Positions 1 through 10,374 of a stretch of DNA of 44,163 nucleotides are shown here, piece by piece. Origin of the DNA: Balamuthia mandrillaris (taxonomy: Eukaryota; Discosea; Longamoebia; Balamuthiidae). The DNA is taken from assembly GCA_031835245.1 (NCBI GenBank), contig JAVKOQ010000395.1, forward strand, positions 1 to 44,163, in the 5' to 3' direction. A model generated the notes under the pieces. It was given only the letters and a program-made list of their open reading frames with translations. It did no database searches and was not told the origin of the DNA. The position numbers and the translations under genes were made by a program. Each line of letters starts with the position of its first letter. Positions within the stretch are counted from its first letter, which is position 1.

Positions 1-694
1 GAAGAGAACGCCCATTGGTACGTTGAGTGCATCTGCCAGCTCTATTTGGTTGGTGTTTGATTCGTAAATAAAACACGACAAGAAACGACAGAAAGAAAGA
101 AAGAAAGAAACGACAAGAAAGAAACGACAAGAAAGAAAGAAACGACAAGAAAGAAAGAAAGAAAGAAACGACAAGAAACGACAAGACAGAAAGGAACGAC
201 AAGAAAGAAACGACAAGAAAGAAAGAAACGACAAGAAAGAAACGACAAGAAAGAAACAACAAGCAAGAAACGACAAGAAAGAAAGGCCAAGAGATTCGTG
301 CAAAACAACAAGTCAAAGACGGTAGGTTACCTTTGGCGTGAAGCAAAGCCCAGTTATCATGCACGCGTTGGTCTCTGCTCATCCAGTAGACAACACCGGT
401 TGCATGGGCGGTCATCCCTTTGGCTTCTTTGATGGTGCGCACCCTTTCTCCATGCACCAAACGACCGAGCCCAAAGCCACAGCCTTCTTTCATCTCCGTT
501 TCTTCTTCTTTCACGCTATTTTTTCTCTGCTTCTTCGTCTTCTCTTTTTCCTTTCCTTTCTCTCGTTGTTGTTGTTGTTCGTCATCCTCGTTCTTCTCTG
601 CTTCTTCTTCTCTCTTTACTACTCTTTCTTCTTCTTCTTCGTCCTCCGTCAAGCGACGCTTTCTTTGGCGGGCAACAGTTGATCCTCGTTTCAT
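1..694 (-). CDS. Class II CPD photolyase, N-terminal part (runs off the left edge)
   Basis: DNA repair flavoenzyme that reverses cyclobutane pyrimidine dimers using light. Two exons are visible: 694-331 and 41 to the window edge. The donor at 330 and acceptor at 42 share phase 1 and restore a Glu codon. Across this junction the protein reads VVYWMSRDQRVHDNWALLHA and then ELADALNVPMGVLF, the first strand and helix of the photolyase alpha/beta domain; the WMSRDQRVxDNWAL block is typical of class II enzymes. The ATG at 692-694 is the first after an in-frame stop upstream. It gives a charged tail of roughly 75 residues, rich in Lys/Arg/Glu/Gln, before the conserved region, which could serve nuclear targeting (inference). 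The FAD-binding domain lies outside the window. Two TGTCGACA palindromes lie about 200 and 290 bp upstream of the start. Confidence 0.85.
   Translation of the reverse strand, partial: MKRGSTVARQRKRRLTEDEEEEERVVKREEEAEKNEDDEQQQQREKGKEKEKTKKQRKNSVKEEETEMKEGCGFGLGRLVHGERVRTIKEAKGMTAHATGVVYWMSRDQRVHDNWALLHAKGNLPSLTCCFARISWPFFLVVSCLLFLSCRFFLVVSFFLVVSFLSFLSVLSFLVVSFFLSFLSFLSFLSFLSCRFFLSFFLSFLVVFYLRIKHQPNRAGRCTQRTNGRSL
42..330 (-). repeat. Photolyase intron 1 filled with a TTTC/TTGTCG simple repeat
   Basis: On the + strand the intron is a run of GAAA and ACGACAAGAAA units from about 75 to 290. On the sense (minus) strand it is a pyrimidine-rich tract. The same ACGACAAGAAA unit recurs in an ARP intron near 11,767-11,790, so this is a lineage-specific satellite-like unit rather than a plain dinucleotide run. 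Long open frames here are artefacts of the repeat. Confidence 0.85.
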
Positions 695-894
695 CTTTTT
701 TGGGGGGCGTCCCCTTGTACCACTTGGTCCTTATTGGGCTCTCTTCCTTTCAAGAAAACAGAAACAACGCACCCTAGGGGGCCGCCAAGCGCTTTCGGAA
801 GAACCACAGAGAGAGAGGCATGAGGTGCCGGGCTTCTTCTTGCTCACCTTCTCGTCACTCTTGCGTGGGTCTTCTTCCTGGAAGGGCCATCTGA

Positions 895-902
895 TGTCGA
901 CA
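895..902. promoter_or_regulatory. TGTCGACA palindrome
   Basis: Exact 8-bp palindrome 201 bp upstream of the photolyase ATG (694). One of nine exact copies in the window. Confidence 0.5.
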
Positions 903-979
903 TATTTACTATTTATGGAAATTATTAAATCACTGTTTGATTTTGCATTGGCGTTTTGAATTTTTTGGTCTTCGATCAT

Positions 980-987
980 TGTCGACA
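980..987. promoter_or_regulatory. TGTCGACA palindrome
   Basis: Exact copy 286 bp upstream of the photolyase ATG and 85 bp from the neighbouring copy at 895. Confidence 0.5.
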
Positions 988-1551
988 TTTTTGCCATTTA
1001 TGTAAAGAATTGATTATATCGCATTGGTGTTTTGAATTTTTGCATGGTCTGGAGTGATCTCCCGCTGACGCAGGGACACCACAAAGACGAGACAAGCTTG
1101 GAGAATGAAGAGAGTAGCGGGTCTTTCAGGGAACCATGAAAGAAGACGAACATTCTTCTTCTAACGCATCACGTGATAGTTTTTTGTGATGTGTGTTAGG
1201 TTGCTGCTGATTGGGGGGAGTGGAGATTAGCTTCCTGCCTTGACCCCGTTAACGAACGATTCTCACTCCTGCTTGGAGAAAAGGGAAGGGTTTAACTTGA
1301 CCCTGTTGATAAACGGAAATCGCTTTATTAATAAAAGGCGATACTTAGCGGCGATTGGTTTGTTGGTATTATTGAAAATAATAACACTAAAAAAAAATTA
1401 TAGCCGAAAGGGATTCCAGAAATGGGATTCTAGGAATAGGCGGTGTCCATCCAACAAACTATATATATGAAGCCTCACCCCATGCTTCACCCCAGGTTTT
1501 TCAATTCGGAACCAACAACAACCACTCTCACCACTACAAACCCATTTCACA

Positions 1552-1602
1552 ATGAGCAAAGAGGGCTTTGTGCGTTTTTTCTCCTTTTGCCGCTGCCCTC
1601 TC

Positions 1603-1646
<44 letters not shown>

Positions 1647-2104
1647 TCTCTCGTGTTCTTTCTTTGCTGCTAAACACAAACACAAACAAAAATGATTCAA
1701 ACCTGTAGAAGTACATCAAGAAGAAGAAGACCGTCCGTCTGGTCAACCAAAACACCGGGCAGTCCCTCCGTGGCTTTGCCGATGGTCACGTCGACGGCAA
1801 AGGCAAGCAAGGCCCCAGGACCCAATGGACCGTGGAGGAGGGCGAGGGCGGCACTTACCTCTTCAAGAACGTAAAGACCGGAAAGTACTTGCGCATCAGC
1901 AAGGAGAGCGGAAAGTTGGATTGTGAGGGCACCGGAGGTCCTCAGTGCCGCTTCACGGCCACCGAGAAGGACGGCAAGGCGGTGTTGCAGTCCCAAAAGC
2001 TGGGCCATCGCATTGGCATTCTGCCCGACGGATCTCCCAAGGAGCCGGCCAAAGTGGGCGAAGGTAGGGCTGCTCTCTTCACTGTTGTAAAGGTGAAGGT
2101 GTAA
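1552..2104 (+). CDS. Single-domain beta-trefoil protein (fascin/hisactophilin-like)
   Basis: Two coding exons, 1552-1569 and 1709-2104, give 137 aa. The first coding exon is only six codons (MSKEGF) and ends exactly at the GT donor at 1570. The intron carries a (CT)n tract and ends in CCTGTAG. The protein has repeated strand units such as TYLFKNVKTGKYLRI, KAVLQSQKLGHRIGIL and a closing ALFTVVKVKV, the spacing seen in one beta-trefoil of fascin; animal fascin has four such domains. A single-trefoil protein of this size recalls actin-binding hisactophilin, but the His richness of that protein is missing. Actin bundling or lipid binding is therefore only a suggestion. The gene is convergent with the small gene ending at 2216. 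Confidence 0.7.
1603..1652. repeat. (CT)n tract in intron
   Basis: About 50 bp of CT dinucleotides in the only intron of the beta-trefoil gene, pyrimidines on the sense strand. Confidence 0.9.
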
Positions 2105-2215
2105 CTACATGTTGCTATAGTAAATACCTATAAAGATAACCTCAACAAATCCTTTGTTACAAGATCGCGGAGTGAGAAGAGGGAAGAGCAGAGAGAGAGA
2201 GGAGAGAGATGGTTG

Positions 2216-2460
2216 TTAAAAAAACCAATTAAACAAGCTCAACGATGTCTTCTTCAAAGAGAGGTCGAATGGAAAGTATCGAAGGGTGTAGGAATGACCC
2301 CCTTCCAGCGTGATGTAGTCTCCATCTTCCTCCAGCGGCCACGAAGGGAATAGGTATGCAGGGGAGCATACTTTTCTAAAGACTGCTCCACGTTCGCTAG
2401 TGGTGCGATACAGAGAAGAGAGAGAGAGAGGGAGAGAGAGAGAGATGGAGGGAGAGGGAG

Positions 2461-2499
<39 letters not shown>

Positions 2500-2563
2500 A
2501 AAGAGCCGCCAAACGGTACTTAATCGGTTTCAAGCCCATCCACTCTCTGACCTCTGCAATCAT
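2216..2563 (-). CDS. Small 74-aa protein of unknown function
   Basis: Two exons, 2563-2520 and 2396-2216, join in frame (225 nt with TAA) across an intron filled with sense-strand (TC)n. The product starts MIAEVREWMGLKPI and continues into a compact, evenly mixed sequence containing AYLFPSWPLEEDGDYITLEG and HSYTLRYFPFDLSLKK. It does not look like low-complexity translation. I do not recognise the family. The start is the first ATG in a frame that stays open across the splice. The gene could instead be the tail of a longer transcript, but an upstream partner exon would have to lie in or beyond the short gap before glycerol kinase, where none is seen. Confidence 0.5.
2405..2496. repeat. (GA)n/(TC)n tract in intron of the small gene
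   Basis: About 90 bp of GA dinucleotides on the + strand; the gene reads the other strand, so the intron is again a sense-strand pyrimidine tract. Confidence 0.85.
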
Positions 2564-2732
2564 CACATAATTATGGTGGTCAAAAAATTAGGCGGGAAGT
2601 GACATCAGCAAGATGTTTCCCGAGACGACATGGAATCAAGATCCACCATGTCGTCACGTTGGTTTCACTTCAAGTCGTCATGACGCTAACGCCTGAAAGG
2701 AACAGCAAACAAAAGAGAGAAAACAGAAACAG

Positions 2733-3833
2733 ATGAGCGAAGGCGGGGCCTCCTTCCTGTCGCTGAAGCAAGCAGGGCTATGGGCCGCCTCCGCTGGGCT
2801 GACCTTGGCGTGGGTCCTCCATCGGAGCCGCACCACCGCCCACCCCCAAAAGCGTTCCAGCAATAGCAATGACAAAGCGAAAGAGAAAGAGGCGGTGGCG
2901 GCGGCGGGAGCAAGCCGATGGGTCTCGGAGGAGGAGCCCTCTTCCTTTGAGCCCCCGTTCATAGGGACGTTGGATCAAGGCACCTCCAGCACGCGCTTCA
3001 TCGTGTTTGACGCTCGCCTGCGAGCGGTCGTGTCCTACCAACTGGAGCTTCAGCACATTACCCCTAAAGACGGGTTTGGCAGCTCTTCTTCTTCTTCTTG
3101 TTCTTCTTCTTCTTCTTTTTCTTCTTCTTGTTCTTGTTCTTCTTCTTCTTCTTCTTGTTCTTCTTGTTCTTCTTCTTCTTCTTCTTCTTCTTCTTGTTCT
3201 TCCTCTTGTTCGTCTTTTTCTCCTCCTTCTTTCTCATTTGAGGGTGACCATGATAAGCTGGGTCGAAGTCGATCCGAAAGAGATCCTGGAGCAGAGTCGC
3301 GCGTGCATGAGGGAGTGCATGACCCTGTTGGAGGAGTTGGGCTTTGCCGGCTCCACGCTCAAGATCTTTGGCCTCACCAACCAGAGGGAGACCTCTCTCG
3401 TGTGGGACCGACAAACCGGTCAACCGCTTGCAAACGCTATCGGTAACTTCCTTCCTTCTTGCTTCTTCTTCCTTCTTTCTCCCTCCCTCCTTCCTTCTCC
3501 CTTCTTCCTCGCTGAATGCTGTGCTTCTTCAAAAGTATGGTTGGACACACGAACATCACATATGATCGATCACCTGTTGAAAGAGAACGAAGGACGATGG
3601 GGCGAGGATGGCAAGAATCACTTTCGCTCGCGTTGTGGCCTGCCGTTGAATCCTTACTTTAGCGCCACGAAGCTAAAGTGGCTGCTGCAGCAAGTACCAG
3701 CCGTGCAAGAGGCCCTTGGCCAAGAGCGCTGTCTGTTTGGCACCATCGATTCATGGCTCATCTGGGTATCATTGCTTTTTTTTCTCGTTTTGGCTTGCTC
3801 TCTTTTCTTCTCTGCTCTGCTCTCATCTTTCTT

Positions 3834-3872
<39 letters not shown>

Positions 3873-5344
3873 GCTTCTCTCTCACTCGGTGAATGATAGA
3901 ACTTCACTGGCGGGCCAAACGCTGGTAAGCACATCACTGACGTCACCAACGCAAGTCGCACCATGCTGATGAATTTGGAGAGCCTCGATTGGGATGCCAG
4001 CATTTGCGAGTATGCTTCCGCTTGTCTCAATTCTCTCTGTCTTTGCCGGCTTCCTTTTCTCATTCCTTCTGGATGACGATCATACCAATATCACAGAGAA
4101 CTAGAAATTCCGATGTCAATACTTCCAACCATTCGCAGCTCCTCCGAAATATATGGCCATTTTTGCGATGACTATCCTCTGCGTGGAGTGCCTATAGCAG
4201 GAGTAAGTAATGATGATAACCATGGTTGAGAAGAGCAGGACTGACCATTTATCCGATCTTCTTCCCAACTTATCAGTGCTTGGGAGATCAACAAGCATCT
4301 CTCTTGGGACACCTTTGCCTTTCGGAAGGCGAGGCAAAGAGCACGTAGGTTTATCACCTTGAAGTTAGAGGGATTCTCCCTTTTTCTGACTTTGTGCTGC
4401 TACATAGCTATGGCACTGGTTGCTTTTTGTTGTTTAACACAGGGCCTAAGATCGTGCAGTCTCATTCAGCCTTGACTACGGTAGCTTATCAACTGGGACC
4501 AGAGTCTCCTCCTGTTTATGCTTTGGAAGGCTCCATCGCTGTTGCCGGTGTTGCCCTTCGATGGTTGCGAGACGAGATGCAACTCATCAGCAAATATGAG
4601 GAAATTGGTTCGTGCTTCTTCTCCCTCATCGCGTTGTCCTTCACCTTCTTCTTCTTGTTGTTGTTGTTCTTCTACTTCTTCTTGTTCTTCTACTTCTTCT
4701 TGTTCTTCTTCTTCTTCTTCTTCTTCTTCTTCTTCTTTACACAAAATTAAATAACACGGCCTACGTTAATGTTCTCTTTACTTCAAAGATGGGATTGCTG
4801 GTTCAGTGGCAGATGCGGGAGGAATGTACTTTGTACCTTGCTTTACTGGACTCTTTTCGCCCCATTGGAGAACTGACGCTCGTGGGTTGGCCATCCCTCA
4901 TTTATTTTTTCTTCTTTCTCTTTTTCTGCCATTGTCTTATTATTTGTTGTGATGGTCAAGTGTGGCGGTAGGAATCAGTCAAAGAGTGAACAAAGCTCAC
5001 TTTATCAGGGCTGTCTTGGAGGGCATCTCTTATCAAACAGCAGAGGTACGTCTCAATATTCGTTTTCAGTATCTTTATGTTTTTGCCACCTAACTGCTTA
5101 ATTCACTCCTTTTACCCTGATCGTTGGTCTTGTTCTCATATGATTTTAATACCAGATTTTGACTGCAATGCATGAAGACTCTGGAGTAGAGCTTCGCAAG
5201 CTTGAAGTGAGCGGAGGAATGGCACACAGTACTGTATTCTTGGAGGTACTTGCGGACATTCTTGGCATTCAAGTTGGTGAGTGTTTCATTTACTCGTTCT
5301 CCCCTTTCTCGAACTTTCGTCGCTTCTCTGGTTCTCTATTTTTT

Positions 5345-5379
<35 letters not shown>

Positions 5380-5646
5380 CTCAAAACCAAACAAAAAACA
5401 ACAACAGAACGACCGCAAAACATAGAAACAACAGCTCTAGGCGCAGCAATAGCAGCCGGCATGGCGATCGGCTTGTTCGACCAACACAACCTCAGGGAAA
5501 GGACTACTTTGCACGATAACATCACGACCTACAACGGCTCCTCCAGCTCCAAGCAACGCTCCAAACGACGTATAGGTTGGGAGAAAGCCGTTCGATGTAC
5601 ATTTGGTTGGGCCGATGGTGAAGACGACGAAGAAGAGAACAATTGA
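2733..5646 (+). CDS. Glycerol kinase
   Basis: ATP-dependent phosphorylation of glycerol to glycerol 3-phosphate (FGGY family). Eleven exons: 2733-3073, 3258-3442, 3536-3765, 3900-4009, 4097-4202, 4277-4344, 4408-4607, 4789-4885, 4961-5045, 5156-5276 and 5408-5646. They total 1782 nt, or 593 aa. Motifs in order: [16 protein letters not shown] (phosphate 1 loop), [37 protein letters not shown], the GDQQASLLG signature, [28 protein letters not shown], and [16 protein letters not shown] before a terminal Trp-Glu-Lys-Ala block. Unlike the usual ~500-aa enzyme there is an N-terminal extension of about 75 residues containing a hydrophobic stretch ([16 protein letters not shown]). This could anchor the enzyme in a membrane, possibly the mitochondrial outer membrane as in some mammalian isoforms (inference). 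Several introns carry (TTC)n or (CT)n. Confidence 0.93.
3085..3222. repeat. (TTC)n/(TTCTTG)n tract in glycerol kinase intron 1
   Basis: About 140 bp of TTC and TTG triplets between the donor at 3074 and the acceptor at 3257. Read in frame it gives a false poly-Ser or poly-Leu ORF. Confidence 0.9.
4630..4740. repeat. (TTC)n tract in glycerol kinase intron 7
   Basis: TTC/TTG triplets following the donor at 4608; same orientation as in intron 1. Confidence 0.9.
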
Positions 5647-5668
5647 ACCGGTATCACCATTCTATATT

Positions 5669-6631
5669 TCAATTTCTTATCCAACGAAGATAAAGATTAA
5701 AATGGAGAAGCCACAAACTTCGTTTGATGAGTTCAGCGGCGCGAAGAAAGAACGAAGGGGTCTTCACGTCCAGGCGAGACATCACAACGAGAGGAAGAAG
5801 AATGATACATCCCAACCACAATGCCATGAAGAGAAAGCAAATGGAACCAAGGAAACTTGGCTCGTACGTTGGCTGATTTTCTAACACTTCTTCTATGTAT
5901 TCTTCCTGCAAGGAGAAGAGACGTGCTCCCTCGATGATGAGGTTGAGGTAACGTTTGGAGGGATAGTGGGAGGAGCAGTAGATGTCGGAGGAGAATAACG
6001 TGCCGGTTGCTGAGGTTAACGTTTGCGCTGTGACAAGCTGTTCCGTCTTCTCTCCGTTCTCTTCCGTTTCGGCTTCTTCAATTGTCTTCTTGTTCTTATA
6101 TAATGTCACCGTTACTTGCTATAGTGATCGTTATAGCATCCTTTCGTCAGTTGGAAGAACGAAGCACGAAAGAAGAAAAAAGAATACACAAACCACAGGA
6201 ATGTAGGTTCCTTCGGTGGCTAAAAGACGCCGCCAGTCGCGAGAGGACAGAAGATAGAGAACGCCATGAACGGCTTGTCCTGCGTCCGCTGGGAGGACGG
6301 TGGCAAAAGCAGGCTCTCGCAGCGGAAAGCCCATGTGCATAAAGCTGAGCTTCCAGCCTCTCAAATAACCACAACGGGTTTCTTTGGGGCTTTTTCGAGA
6401 AGGAAACAAAGAAAGGTTAACCCATATGATCAAACTACCAACCTTACGATACGATAACAGGTGGAGTGGACAAGCCAGAAAGAAATGACAAGAAGACGAT
6501 AGAGGGGAGAAAAAACGTTTTTTGGAATACCAGAGACCACGTCGCCGAAGAACTTTTGGGTTCAGGTTGGAACCGTAGGCAAAGTACCAGATCTCTTCTT
6601 CCTCGTCCTCCGTCTTTTCTTTCTTCTTCAT
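5669..6631 (-). CDS. Gamma-glutamylcyclotransferase-like protein with C-terminal membrane segment
   Basis: Three exons, 6631-6538, 6381-6194 and 6118-5669 (732 nt, 243 aa). The GGCT fold is marked by IWYFAYGSNLNPKVL at the start (glycine-rich YGSN loop), then YLRGWKLSFMHMGFPLREPA, VLYLLSSRDWRRLLATEG with the candidate catalytic Glu in TEG, and YPSKRYLNLIIEGARLF. Family members cyclise gamma-glutamyl peptides to 5-oxoproline in glutathione turnover. After the domain comes a long hydrophobic stretch (CFLFMALWLGCIILLPLVV) predicted to span a membrane; known soluble GGCTs of about 190 aa lack it. The first exon junction is chosen by phase and family fit and is the least certain. The stop at 5669 faces the glycerol kinase stop at 5646, 22 bp away. 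Only 37 bp separate this ATG from the stop of the upstream F-box gene on the same strand. Confidence 0.75.
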
Positions 6632-6668
6632 CTTCAACCTTAATTTTAGGGTTTTTTTTAAAAAAATA

Positions 6669-7231
6669 TTATGTGTTGTTGTTATGATACATTTTCTCTT
6701 CTCCTTCTTCTGCTTCTGCTTCTTCTTCTTTTGCTTCTTCTTCCGCCTTTTTCTTCTGGTCAAAGTCAAGCACAAATAACGTAGACTCGGTGTTGCAACA
6801 GGCGGCCACCACTTTGTCTTCGTCAAACTGGAAGTGAAGTATGCCCGAGTTGACGGTGTTACGGATGGAAGGAAAGGGATGGAAGACGTTAAGCGGCTGG
6901 GGCTCCGTCTTTGTCAGTATCTCTTCCATCTCCCATATCTGCAACTCGTTCGACCTTGTGCTGCTACAAAAACAGAGTTGTCAGCGATAAAAACTCGTTT
7001 GTGGCATGGAGAAAGAGTAGAGAATGAAGAGATATGACAAGGTCGAAGAACCTTAGCAAAAGGCTCTCGTTATAGCGTGCGAAGCAAATGGTATCACGAG
7101 CACCAAGCAACGACGGTGGTTGGTTTTTGCTTTGGTGGGCGCTGAGCCATAAACGCACTTGCAGCTTTCTGCGATCCCAAAACAGCACTCCATCTGTTAA
7201 TGCGTTCATGTGGTCAACGAAAAGCATAGAG

Positions 7232-7272
<41 letters not shown>

Positions 7273-9021
7273 GAGAGAGAGATAGAAACTCACCATCCCC
7301 TCCCTTTTGAGTACGACCATTACACATGACCTTATCTTCATCAAACTGACACGCCCATCCTTGGTTTGAATAGGAGGGAAGAAAAGTGACCAGTCCCCAC
7401 TTTTTCCGTTTGTCCCAGAGGCCAAGTTGTCCATCATCTCCAGCACTCACTGTTGTTTCCGGTGGATTAGGTCAGCGCCGCAATGATTACTAGGGAACAA
7501 AAGAAGAGAGCTAACCAATAGTGTCATGCGATAGCCGCAGGCAACGCACATCTGAGCCGTGCCCCTTCAACTTGCTCACTCGTTTGCCATATTCGAGATC
7601 CTGTAGCAGCATGTAGTCGCGTAAATGTGTGAAGAGCAGAAAGGGGAGACAGAGAGGATAGCGAGAGGGTAATGCAGAGCAGACGTACCCAAACTAGAAT
7701 ACGATGGTCTCGAGAGCCGGTAGCCAAACACTCCTTTTCAAAGTGTAACGTCCATACAAGATTGCGATGGCCAACCAACACTCGTCCCGTTCTCCTGTTT
7801 TTGCTGTTTTCTTCATCGTCATAATTGTAATACAATGGTTGGACTTTGATAGTATCTCCACTACTGTGAACCAGCAAGTTCCTTTCGTTCTCGTATTGGA
7901 ATGTCCTAACCTAAAACACATTTGTTTTTAGCAAGAGGAGAGAGGAGAGAGCAGAGAGCAGAGAGGAGAGAGCAGAGAGGAGAGAGGAGAGAGCAGAGAG
8001 CAGAGAGCAGAGAGGAGAGAGGGAGGCAGAGAGAGCAGAGAGCAGAGAGCAGAGAGCAGAGAGCAGAGAGCAGAGAGCAGAGAGCAGAGAGCAGAGAGCA
8101 GAGAGCAGAGCAGAGAGCAGAGAGCAGAGAGCAGAGAGGGGAGAGGCAGGAGAGAGCAGAGAGAGCAGAGAGCAGGAGAGAGCAGGAGAGAGCAGGAGAG
8201 AGCAGAGAGGAGAGAGCAGGAGAGAGCAGAGAGCAGAGAGCAGGAGAGAGCAGAGAGAAGAAGAGAGAAGAGAGAAGAGCAGAGGGAGAGAGTGTGAAGC
8301 GAACCTGTTGTTCGTTGAGTTGAGCAATGGGAGTAGGACCTACAGAGGGCGGGAGGTAACACAGGTCATGCATGTCCCAATACTTGAGACTGTGCGGGCC
8401 AACGTCCGAAGCCGTTACGCACTTCTCCTCATCATACTGTATTATTATTGTGCATTGAAATGAGTCTTTCAAGAAAAGAGAAGCAAACGACAAAGAGAGA
8501 GAAAGAGAGAGAGAGAGAAAGAAAGAAAGAACGAAGGAAAGAAGACCTGTAAGCAACGGGTCAAGGCAGCATGCGGAGCAAAAGCATGCATGGTGGGCGT
8601 TCTCTGGAAGCGCTGCCGCAGGCACATTCTCCTCTTCAGCCTCTGCTTCCACCGAACATGCGGTTTCTTGTTCTTCTTCTTCATTTTACCTTTATGTCCT
8701 ATTCCTCCTCTCTCTTCTCCCTCTCCTCTTCCCTCTCCTCGTCGCTCTCCTTCTCCACCTCCTCTTTCCCTCTCCTCAGGGCCAAAGGTTCTTCTCCACA
8801 GGGCAGCCCAGAAGGCGTCTTGGTGCTGCAGCCGCGTCCAGAGGTCCTTGCAGGTGGAGCTCAGTGCATGAAAGTCGCGCAGCTCGAGGTTCTGGCATAC
8901 TTGCAGGTGCAGCTCCAGCGGTAGCTCCAAAAAACTTGGGGTAGTCGTCGTCGTTGTCGTCTTTGGTGGTCGAGGCTGGGCAGAGGCCACTCTCTTCTTC
9001 CTTCTTTGTCTCAACTTTCAT
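6669..9021 (-). CDS. F-box/WD40-repeat protein (N-terminus uncertain)
   Basis: Likely substrate receptor of an SCF ubiquitin ligase. The F-box reads FLELPLELHLQVCQNLELRD, followed by FHALSSTCKDLWTRL (about 8938-8800). Exons: up to 9014-8547, 8436-8305, 7910-7689, 7600-7516, 7449-7294, 7193-7052 and 6963-6669; the last six total 344 codons in frame. WD-type units include QYDEEKCVTASD with HSLKYWDM, HFEKECLATGSRDHRILVWD, VSAGDDGQLGLWDKR, DGVLFWDRR and NELQIWEM, enough for a propeller. The C-terminus is an acidic Glu/Ala tail. The F-box frame has no in-frame ATG before it. The nearest ATG (9021-9019) is in another frame, so a short first exon, a missed splice or a sequence error must be assumed. 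A TGTCGACA palindrome directly abuts this ATG. Introns carry purine-rich (+) tracts, the largest at 7930-8285. Confidence 0.8.
7228..7285. repeat. (GA)n tract in F-box/WD40 intron
   Basis: GA dinucleotides on +, hence CT on the sense strand, just after the donor at 7293. Confidence 0.9.
7930..8285. repeat. GAGAGCA-type minisatellite in F-box/WD40 intron
   Basis: About 350 bp of AGAGCAG, AGAGGAG and related 5-10 bp units, sense-strand reading CTCTGCTCT. All six frames are open over long stretches, producing spurious Ser/Leu- or Arg/Glu-rich ORFs. It sits between the donor at 8304 and the acceptor at 7911. Confidence 0.9.
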
Positions 9022-9028
9022 GTCGACA
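9021..9028. promoter_or_regulatory. TGTCGACA palindrome
   Basis: Exact copy at the presumed 5' end of the F-box/WD40 gene, touching the candidate ATG. Confidence 0.45.
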
Positions 9029-9260
9029 CAGTTGAACTGATTTAATGTAGACATACGTGCAGCTTAACTGCAGATATGTTGCTTTAAAGGACCACAAAGC
9101 GAGGACAGATGTAAGGGAAGGTGCACAAGGTGTGCAAAATTTAAAAAAAAAAAGGTCCATTGTCCATTCGTTAAGAGAAGAGATTGAAAAGGATGTCTTG
9201 ATACTCTCCAAGGGAGGCTAAACAAGCTATAATTCCTCGCTTAAAAGTTAAACAATAGTG

Positions 9261-9295
<35 letters not shown>

Positions 9296-9321
9296 TCTAG
9301 TTAGCATCACTCCACAACAAA
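9029..9321. other. Intergenic region, no gene seen
   Basis: Between the F-box/WD40 5' end and the ARP 3' end. It contains an A-run near 9143-9151 and a (GA)n tract at about 9264-9292. It may hold the missing first exon of the F-box/WD40 gene; none could be proved. Confidence 0.4.
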
Positions 9322-10328
9322 CTAGAGAGGAATAGAAGCGCATACAAGTTCTCGAAAATCAACTTCATCTTCAGAGAGCCCCATGACTGATTCCCAGAGT
9401 TGCCAGTCTACTTTCTCCTCCGTTGTAACTTCTTTGCCTTCCTGCTGCTCTTCCGAATAAGCTTGTTCCACAGTTTCCTCGCCTTCTGCTCTTTCTACGG
9501 CTTGTTTCTCGTCCTCCTTTCCTTTGTCTTTTCGTTTCTCTGTTGCGAAAAGGCTTTTCGGTCTTTGCCCTCCAGAGACCATCTTATCGGCAAGTGAAGG
9601 GTCAATATCTCCCAATTTTGGTCGCCATGGCACACCTTTGTCTATTAGGTCAGCTAACCGTTGCACTAAGATTTGCACTATACCAGAGTCCAATGCCTCA
9701 TCTCCTAGATCGCCACTGACCATACGTGCTAATATGCCAGTCGCTATGGCCCGCATCGGACCTTTTCCTTTCATCACTTCGTCCATTAATTTGTTTTTGG
9801 CTCGCTCCTAAGGGGAGGGAGAGAGAGAGAGAGAGAGATGAGTGTTAAGTCTGGCAGAAGTAGGTGGACAAAAAACGCACGTCTTAAGCTTCCAGGTCCA
9901 AAGGTAAGTCAGCCAAAGTGTTTGCTCCTGCTGCTAAGAAAGCGCGTGCACTCGCTACCCTTACCAGCTCGTCCTCGTCGAATAGCAGTCTGTCCGTAAT
10001 CTACGCAACAAGAGAGGCGAGAGGAAGAAAAAAAATAAGAGAGATGAGCAGGTTGCAAAAATACAGGGATGAGAGAGCGTTGGAAATCGAGAAGAGAGAG
10101 AGATGGGAGAGAAGAGAAGCTAAGCTTACGATGTTCGGCAATTGGCTGTCGTAGAAGACGTCGGCAAGGAGTGCGATGGCTGAAACGGAGGCAGCGTGGT
10201 ATCGGACGTTCGGCGAGTCATGAATGGGATCCTGATGGTACAGCTGAAACTTTTCCTCCTCCTCTTCCAACACTTTCGCAATGCTGTGAGGGCAAGCAAG
10301 AATAAATCAGTTTCATGTGCCTATTAAT

Positions 10329-10374
<46 letters not shown>

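Larger units (their letters stand above)
695..1551. promoter_or_regulatory. Divergent intergenic region between photolyase and beta-trefoil gene
   Basis: No coding segment is supported here. It lies between two divergently transcribed genes and holds two TGTCGACA palindromes (895-902 and 980-987). The sequences following them are partly alike, so the pair may come from a small duplication. The 1300-1480 part is AT-rich. Confidence 0.5.

Noticed and set aside
42-300. Possible CRISPR-like or tandem structured array
   Set aside because: Units vary and have no spacers; it is a simple repeat inside a spliced intron of a eukaryotic gene.
8470-8549. Alternative F-box/WD40 splice acceptor at 8466 giving DSFQC-type sequence
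   Set aside because: Its phase does not fit the CAG donor at 8547. The acceptor at 8437 joins in frame and gives a proper WD-repeat sequence.
7911-8652. Long Ser/Leu-rich and Arg/Glu-rich ORFs on both strands
   Set aside because: Artefact of the AGAGCAG minisatellite in the F-box/WD40 intron; only the short exon pieces at its ends are supported.
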